NCBI GenBank assembly: GCA_900318885.1
Contig: ONMN01000033.1
Span: 1 to 38,956, forward strand
Direction of reading: 5' to 3'
Origin: an uncultured Prevotellaceae bacterium
GTDB taxonomy: Bacteria > Bacteroidota > Bacteroidia > Bacteroidales > Bacteroidaceae
Length of the DNA: 38,956 nucleotides
Below, one piece after another: positions 35,277 to 38,956 of this stretch. The notes below the pieces were generated by a model. That model was given only the letters and a program-made list of their open reading frames with translations, was not told where the DNA came from and did not search any database. A program made the translations under genes and the position numbers. Numbering within the stretch: position 1 is the stretch's first letter; the number at the start of each line of letters is the position of its first letter.

Positions 35277-37930
35277 GCCTTCCTCATTCTGACGATTAAT
35301 CTATACACTTCGCCTACCCAGAGAACAGGCGACGTTCCAAGGATGATCCAACCCCAGCACGGCCATTCGAGCGGTACGGTACGGAACATCTTTCCCCCAA
35401 AGGTGACGATGAGCCACTGACCTGCCAGCACCATTGCCAGCACGAACAGGAATCCGCGACACGCCCACAACCTACGGAAGGCCGAATGGCACGAACCCAG
35501 ACTGCGGGCATTAAACAGGTTCCACCACTGCAACATGACAAAGATGCAGAAGAAAATGGTCAGTTCCTTGGGATCGACGCCGGCTATGCGCTCAAAATAG
35601 TAGAGCAGGGCGAATGTCACCACAAAGAACAGTCCGCCAATGATGCCAATACCTCGTATCATCGGACGCGTAATGATAAACGCATCCTGCGAACGGGGCC
35701 GCTCTCGCATCACCTCTCTCGATGGCGGCAACGAGGCCAGCGCCATAGCGGCAAAGGTGTCCATAATCAGGTTCACCCACAATATCTGCGTGATGGTCAG
35801 CGGCATCTCCGTCCCCACAAAGGCACCACAAAGCACCAGCAGCAAGGCCGTCACGTTGACCACCAGCTGGAAGAAGATGAAACGCTGAATGTTCTTATAG
35901 AGCGACCGTCCCCACATCACCGCATGGACAATGCTGCGGAACGAGTCGTCAATGAGCGTGATGTCGCTGGCCTCCTTGGCAACACTCGTACCACTGCCTA
36001 ACGACAGTCCTACGTGAGCGCGGTTCAGTGCTGGGGCGTCGTTGGTGCCGTCACCCGTCACCGCCACCACTTCACCACGTTGTTGCAACAGGGCCACCAG
36101 TCGTTGCTTGTCCGTCGGACGGGCGCGCGACATCACCTTCAGACCCTTCACCATCTGCAGGGCTTCGTCGTCGCTCAACGCAGCAAACTCCGCACCAGTG
36201 ATGGTGACAGGGGACTGGTGCGTGTCATCGCAGGTGACATGACCCTGTCCCCTGTCACCAACGATTCCACACTGCTGCGCAATCTCCATCGCCGTAGCCG
36301 TTGTGTCGCCCGTCACGATCTTTACGTCGATGCCAGCCTGTCCGCATTGGCGGATAGCCGAAGGCACCTCCTTGCGCAACGGGTCGCTAATGGCCACAAT
36401 AGCCAACAACTTGGCCCCCTGGGCTATGGCCAGCGTCCTCATGGCGTGCTGTTGCCATTCGGTCAGTTGCTGTTCGGCCTGTTGCCGTTCCTCGTCGGTC
36501 ATCTCGCACATCGCCATCACAATCTCTGGCGCACCTTTTATATATACCGTGTCGCCAACGGTGGTCGACATGTATTTCCGCTCCGTCGAGAAGGGCTCGC
36601 GGGCCGTAATAGGGTGAGCTTCGCGCAATTGCTGATAATCCACTCCCTGTGCCACCAACCAGCGCAGCAAGGCCTGTTCCGTGGGATTACCCACATCGTG
36701 CGTCGCCGTCGTATTCAGCGCAATAGCATTATAGAGGTCTGAAGGCTGAAGGCTGAGGGCTGAACCTCCTCCATCAGACATCAGACATCTGACATCACTT
36801 ACCGTCATCCTGTTTTCCGTCAGCGTACCCGTCTTGTCCGTACAGATACACGTCACGGCACCCATCGTCTCCGACGCCTGCAACTTACGCACGAGGTTGT
36901 TCGACTTCAGCATCCTTCGCATGTTCAGCGCCAAGGCCAGCGTGACGGCCATAGGCAAACCCTCGGGCACAGCCATCACGATGAGCGTCACAGCCATCAT
37001 AAAGTACTTCAGCACCACTTCCGTCATGCCGACATAGTCCGTCGTGTGCCACAACTCGTCGGTCAGGATGTCGTGCACCAGAAATACCACGAATGCTGCC
37101 ACAGACAAACCAATGCCCACCTTGCTAATCAGCTTGGCCAAACGGTCCAGCTGGATGTTCAGCGGGGTCTTCACACCCGTTATCTCCGTCGATTGGCGCG
37201 CCACGTGACCTATCTCCGTCTCGTCGCCCACGGCCGTTACGACATAGAGTCCCGAACCGCTCATCACCATCGACGAACGCAACAGCATGTCCTTCGGGTA
37301 AGCCTCCTCACCTCTGATGTCTGATGGCTGATGGCTGATGGCTGAACTTTCACCTCTTACCTCTAACCTCTCACCTCTCACCTCTTTATTGGTCATCGCC
37401 TCACCTGTCAGGCTCGACTCGTCGACCTGCAAATCGATGGCCTCCAGCAATTTTCCGTCGGCAGGAATCTCGTCACCCGTTTCTACCATGACGATATCTC
37501 CCACCACCACTTCGCGGCGCGGAATCTCCATCACTTTGTAATCACTCCCCTCGCCCTTAGAGTCCCCCTCGCCCTTTGGAGAGGGGTTAGGGGTGAGGCT
37601 CCTTATCACCTTCACCGGCTGCTCCTCACCCAACTGCGTCAGCACGTCAAACTTACGCGCTGCGTCGCGCTCAAAGTAGAAGCCCACCGTCGTCGCCAGC
37701 ACCACGGCGGCAATGATGCCCACCGTTTCCAGGAAGTCCTGCTTCACGAAGGCCAATATCAACGACACGACAGCCGCAACCAACAGGATGCGAACCATCG
37801 GGTCTTCATATTTCTCCAGATAGAGTCGCCACATCGAGGGTCGTTTCGGCGGTGTCAGCACGTTCTGTCCGTGCTTCTCCCGACTTATCAGCACCTCCGC
37901 AGCACTCAATCCTTGTCGTTTCTTATCCAT
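35273..37930 (-). CDS. P-type Ca2+-transporting ATPase (PMCA-like, P2B) with in-frame repeat insertions
   Basis: 885 residues; it pumps cations, probably Ca2+, out of the cytoplasm using ATP. The start MDKKRQGLSAAEVL is chosen because an upstream in-frame ATG at 37990 would add residues from beyond the promoter. Actuator motif is DESSLTGEA (usually TGES). The phosphorylated Asp is near residue 365 in CTDKTGTLTENRM. KGAPEIV and VAVTGDGTNDAPAL are the nucleotide-domain and hinge motifs. Cation residues are in MAVPEGLPMAV (helix 4) and WVNLIMDTFAAMALA (helix 6), a single-site pattern as in PMCA. Four foreign repeats lie in soluble loops at about residues 110-130, 182-205, 379-397 and 557-575, all keeping frame. 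They sit in loops, so function may survive. First gene of the operon with ribF. Confidence 0.93.
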   Translation of the reverse strand: MDKKRQGLSAAEVLISREKHGQNVLTPPKRPSMWRLYLEKYEDPMVRILLVAAVVSLILAFVKQDFLETVGIIAAVVLATTVGFYFERDAARKFDVLTQLGEEQPVKVIRSLTPNPSPKGEGDSKGEGSDYKVMEIPRREVVVGDIVMVETGDEIPADGKLLEAIDLQVDESSLTGEAMTNKEVRGERLEVRGESSAISHQPSDIRGEEAYPKDMLLRSSMVMSGSGLYVVTAVGDETEIGHVARQSTEITGVKTPLNIQLDRLAKLISKVGIGLSVAAFVVFLVHDILTDELWHTTDYVGMTEVVLKYFMMAVTLIVMAVPEGLPMAVTLALALNMRRMLKSNNLVRKLQASETMGAVTCICTDKTGTLTENRMTVSDVRCLMSDGGGSALSLQPSDLYNAIALNTTATHDVGNPTEQALLRWLVAQGVDYQQLREAHPITAREPFSTERKYMSTTVGDTVYIKGAPEIVMAMCEMTDEERQQAEQQLTEWQQHAMRTLAIAQGAKLLAIVAISDPLRKEVPSAIRQCGQAGIDVKIVTGDTTATAMEIAQQCGIVGDRGQGHVTCDDTHQSPVTITGAEFAALSDDEALQMVKGLKVMSRARPTDKQRLVALLQQRGEVVAVTGDGTNDAPALNRAHVGLSLGSGTSVAKEASDITLIDDSFRSIVHAVMWGRSLYKNIQRFIFFQLVVNVTALLLVLCGAFVGTEMPLTITQILWVNLIMDTFAAMALASLPPSREVMRERPRSQDAFIITRPMIRGIGIIGGLFFVVTFALLYYFERIAGVDPKELTIFFCIFVMLQWWNLFNARSLGSCHSAFRRLWACRGFLFVLAMVLAGQWLIVTFGGKMFRTVPLEWPCWGWIILGTSPVLWVGEVYRLIVRMRKA
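36203..36259 (-). repeat. 13-bp perfect inverted repeat inside the ATPase gene
   Basis: GGTGACAGGGGAC (36203-36215) and GTCCCCTGTCACC (36247-36259) flank 31 bp within the coding sequence. The stretch encodes GDRGQGHVTCDDTHQSPVT, which interrupts the nucleotide-domain region between QQCGIV and ITGAEF and looks like an insert. Confidence 0.75.
36739..36798 (-). repeat. Two heptamer arrays (CTGARGG and CATCWGA) inside the ATPase gene
   Basis: CTGAAGG, CTGAAGG, CTGAGGG (36739-36759) then CATCAGA, CATCAGA, CATCTGA (36772-36792), read on the plus strand, lie just downstream of the DKTGT codons. They encode SDVRCLMSDGGGSALSLQPS, in frame. Confidence 0.85.
37314..37385 (-). repeat. Two heptamer arrays (CTGATGG and NACCTCT) inside the ATPase gene
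   Basis: CTGATGT then three CTGATGG (37314-37341), and five NACCTCT units (37351-37385), read on the plus strand. They encode VRGERLEVRGE and AISHQPSDIRGEE, inserted after the TGEA motif of the actuator domain. The reading frame is kept. Confidence 0.88.
37543..37600 (-). repeat. C/G-rich repeat encoding NPSPKGEG inside the ATPase gene
   Basis: A plus-strand C-rich stretch with two CCCCTCGCCCTT copies encodes SLTPNPSPKGEGDSKGEG. I recognise the NPSPKGEG peptide as a recurrent in-frame insert in Bacteroidetes proteins. It interrupts the actuator domain between QPVKVI and VMEIPRREVVVGD. Confidence 0.8.
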
Positions 37931-37939
37931 ATTTGGGTG

Positions 37940-37947
37940 CAAAATTA
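37940..37947 (-). promoter_or_regulatory. -7 box of the ATPase-ribF-CPBP operon (TAATTTTG)
   Basis: The minus strand reads TAATTTTG at 37947-37940, only 9 bp before the ATG at 37930. If used in the standard way, the mRNA starts within a few bases of the start codon. No TTG lies at the -33 spacing. Confidence 0.55.
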
Positions 37948-37983
37948 CAAAAAAAAGGTAAAATTTGGGGCGCGGAAGCAAAT

Positions 37984-38011
37984 TTTTCACTTTTCACTCT
38001 TCACTTTTCAC
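37984..38011. repeat. Four heptamers (TYTTCAC) between the ATPase and tRNA genes
   Basis: TTTTCAC, TTTTCAC, TCTTCAC and TTTTCAC lie end to end between the divergent ATPase promoter and the tRNA promoter. Confidence 0.85.
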
Positions 38012-38020
38012 TTTTTTTCG

Positions 38021-38028
38021 TATCTTTG
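38021..38028 (+). promoter_or_regulatory. -7 box of the tRNA gene (TATCTTTG)
   Basis: TATCTTTG fits TAnnTTTG and lies 23 bp before the tRNA 5' end. The -33 region is occupied by the TTTTCAC repeat and has no TTG. Confidence 0.6.
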
Positions 38029-38051
38029 CACCCGCTTTCACACAAAGCACC

Positions 38052-38125
38052 GGACTTGTAGCTCAGTTGGTTAGAGCAACAGACTCATAATCTGGAGGTC
38101 CCAGGTTCAAGCCCTGGCTGGTCCA
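38052..38125 (+). tRNA. tRNA with CAT anticodon (elongator Met, or Ile2)
   Basis: 74 nt folding as a cloverleaf: acceptor GGACTTG / CTGGTCC plus discriminator A, D arm GCTC / GAGC, anticodon loop CTCATAA with anticodon CAT, and T arm CCAGG / CCTGG with loop TTCAAGC. It lacks the G-C triplet of initiator tRNA, so it is elongator tRNA-Met or, if the C is converted to lysidine, tRNA-Ile. CCA is not encoded in full. Two non-standard pairs are seen: T6-T67 in the acceptor and A27-G43 at the top of the anticodon stem. Confidence 0.95.
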
Positions 38126-38131
38126 CACTGA

Positions 38132-38176
38132 AAATCAGTAACTTACGAGCAATCGAAGGTTGCTGATTTCTATTTT
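38132..38176 (+). terminator. Terminator after the tRNA
   Basis: AAATCAGTAAC (38132-38142) pairs with GTTGCTGATTT (38159-38169), including one G-T pair, with a 16-nt loop. It is followed by CTATTTTTG, 6 bp after the tRNA. Confidence 0.75.
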
Positions 38177-38222
38177 TGCGATGGAACATTGTGCATACCT
38201 CCTGAAGGCTTTGGTATCTGCA

Positions 38223-38257
38223 TTTTGTTCGCAAAATCCTCGATTTTTGTTTGCAAA
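38223..38257. repeat. Two TTTTGTTYGCAAA boxes 22 bp apart
   Basis: TTTTGTTCGCAAA at 38223 and TTTTGTTTGCAAA at 38245 differ at one base and each is nearly self-complementary. The 22-bp spacing is about two helical turns. They lie 50-80 bp upstream of the ncRNA promoter, so could be an operator pair, but no protein is assigned. Confidence 0.4.
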
Positions 38258-38302
38258 GCGTAAAAAACTCCTTATTTGTATCTTATTTCTCTAATATTTT
38301 CG

Positions 38303-38310
38303 TACCTTTG
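38303..38310 (+). promoter_or_regulatory. -7 box of the structured ncRNA (TACCTTTG)
   Basis: TACCTTTG fits TAnnTTTG. A TTTG at 38275-38278 lies 24 bp upstream, a little further than usual. Predicted start is near 38316, just before the paired region. Confidence 0.6.
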
Positions 38311-38315
38311 TCGCT

Positions 38316-38535
38316 GGATTTCGCATTCGTGTGATACCCAAAGACATTGTGGGCAAGAGAAATGGCGTTCGCTATCTCATTCAATGACCTCGAAATGTAG
38401 GAAGTTTCAAGGAATAATTGTCAGAGAATGGATAAGGTGAGCGTTCACGTTATAGCGTGGACGAAACTTATCTGACAATTATGGCACTTCCTACAGCCAC
38501 GAGGGAAAGATATGGGTTGTTCACGCTTTCTTTAT
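38316..38535 (+). ncRNA. Structured non-coding RNA, possibly 6S-like
   Basis: The whole segment can fold into one structure. The closing stem is CGTG (38328-38331) plus ACCCA (38336-38340) with TGGGT (38513-38517) plus CACG (38522-38525). A side hairpin follows: CATTG (38345) with CAATG (38382), and GAG (38357) plus ATGGC (38362) with GCTATCTC (38371). The long rod pairs CCTCG (38388) with CGAGG (38500), GTAGGAAGT (38397) with ACTTCCTAC (38486), ATAATTGTCA (38414) with TGACAATTAT (38473), GATAAG (38431) with CTTATC (38467) and GTTCACG (38443) with CGTGGAC (38456). G-T pairs at 38364/38373 and 38445/38460 favour the plus strand. A -7 box precedes it and a CTTTCTTT tract follows the closing stem. 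No ORF is credible. The overall shape, a rod with internal loops and closing stem, recalls 6S RNA; the Bacteroidales-1 RNA family is an alternative. The name is a guess. Confidence 0.65.
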
Positions 38536-38632
38536 GCTCAGTGTATTAGGAAAGTTTAACGCCCCGCAGCGTCATATTTCCACGATTACGGCGTATATAT
38601 AATAAAAGGTAAAGACAAATAAGAAACAAACA

Positions 38633-38956
38633 ATGAACAAGAAAACCATCATCAGAATCCTCATCGCCGTCGTGGTGATTATCGCCGTGAAGAAGGGCGT
38701 GTCGTTCGTCTACGACAAGATACAGGTCATGAACGCACCGACGATGCAGGAAATCAGCGAGGCGAACCCGTGGGCGGTGCCTGCCGACTGGTTCAAGACC
38801 GACACGATTACCATCAAAGGGTGCATCGAGGACTACGATGCCGAGCAGTTCGGCTTCACATCGATGGCGTGCTACTACACCGACGTCTTCGAGAAGGGCA
38901 GCACGGTGCTGGTGCTCGACATCGCCGACGACGGTACGTTCTGCAAGAAATTCCTC
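38633..38956 (+). CDS. Membrane-anchored protein of unknown function, N-terminal part
   Basis: 108 codons up to the window edge, still open. It begins MNKKTIIRILIAVVVIIAVKKG, a single N-terminal membrane anchor or uncleaved signal, then a soluble region with WAVPADWFKTDTITIKGCIEDYD and STVLVLDIADDGTFCKKFL. The beta-rich ITIKG-x-I-x-DYD pattern resembles the DUF4369-like domain that precedes thioredoxin domains in some Bacteroidetes exported proteins, but the diagnostic part would lie outside the window. It follows the ncRNA by about 100 bp. Confidence 0.7.
   Translation, partial: MNKKTIIRILIAVVVIIAVKKGVSFVYDKIQVMNAPTMQEISEANPWAVPADWFKTDTITIKGCIEDYDAEQFGFTSMACYYTDVFEKGSTVLVLDIADDGTFCKKFL

Noticed and set aside
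36203-36259. 13-bp inverted repeat considered as an insertion-sequence end pair
   Set aside because: Only 31 bp lie between the arms, no transposase is present, and the frame is open through it.
38316-38535. ncRNA considered as RNase P, tmRNA or SRP RNA
   Set aside because: The hallmark segments of RNase P, the tRNA-like ends and tag ORF of tmRNA, and the SRP domain IV loop are not found.

Overview
The window looks like a chromosomal segment of a Prevotella-like member of the Bacteroidales. The evidence is a type IX secretion/gliding core (gldK-gldL-gldM-gldN), a SusC/SusD pair, many exported lipoproteins, Bacteroidetes-type promoters (-7 box TAnnTTTG) and almost no Shine-Dalgarno sites. Genus is inferred from sequence style, not from a marker gene.

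Layout. 1-318 is the start of a leftward Xaa-Pro aminopeptidase. 401-6334 is the rightward T9SS block: a porP/sprF-like gene broken by an internal deletion, then intact gldK, gldL, gldM and gldN, followed at 6436 by a separately promoted small outer-membrane beta-barrel gene. 7227-15282 is a rightward polysaccharide-utilisation operon: an exported xylose-isomerase-like TIM barrel, a DUF4957/DUF5123-type surface lipoprotein, SusC and SusD. A B3/B4-domain protein follows. 16263-21216 holds two divergent lipoproteins, each with a LruC/DUF4842-type D-x-DYND motif. 21228-26645 is a leftward pair: a GH140-type apiosidase, then a GH78 rhamnosidase fused to an Asp-box beta-propeller. Together with the SusCD operon this suggests pectin (rhamnogalacturonan) use. 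26870-33521 is a rightward housekeeping run: topA, aroK, speA, argB, an ECF sigma factor and a probable anti-sigma protein. 33646-37930 is a leftward overlapping operon: P-type Ca2+ ATPase, ribF and a CPBP-family protease. The right end has a tRNA(CAT), a strongly structured candidate ncRNA and the start of a membrane-anchored protein.

Three things stand out. (1) Two conserved genes carry internal deletions: porP lost an estimated 35-40 codons plus the frame, and argB lost about 17 codons including the H-G-G-G loop. Either the strain is really affected or the assembly is wrong at these points. (2) Short arrays, mostly of 7-bp units, fill intergenic gaps, often touching the stop codon of one gene and the start codon of the next. 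The same kind of array sits in frame inside the rhamnosidase and several times inside the Ca2+ ATPase. (3) The 38316-38535 region folds into an almost fully paired rod with a side hairpin behind its own promoter, and resembles a 6S-like RNA in general architecture.
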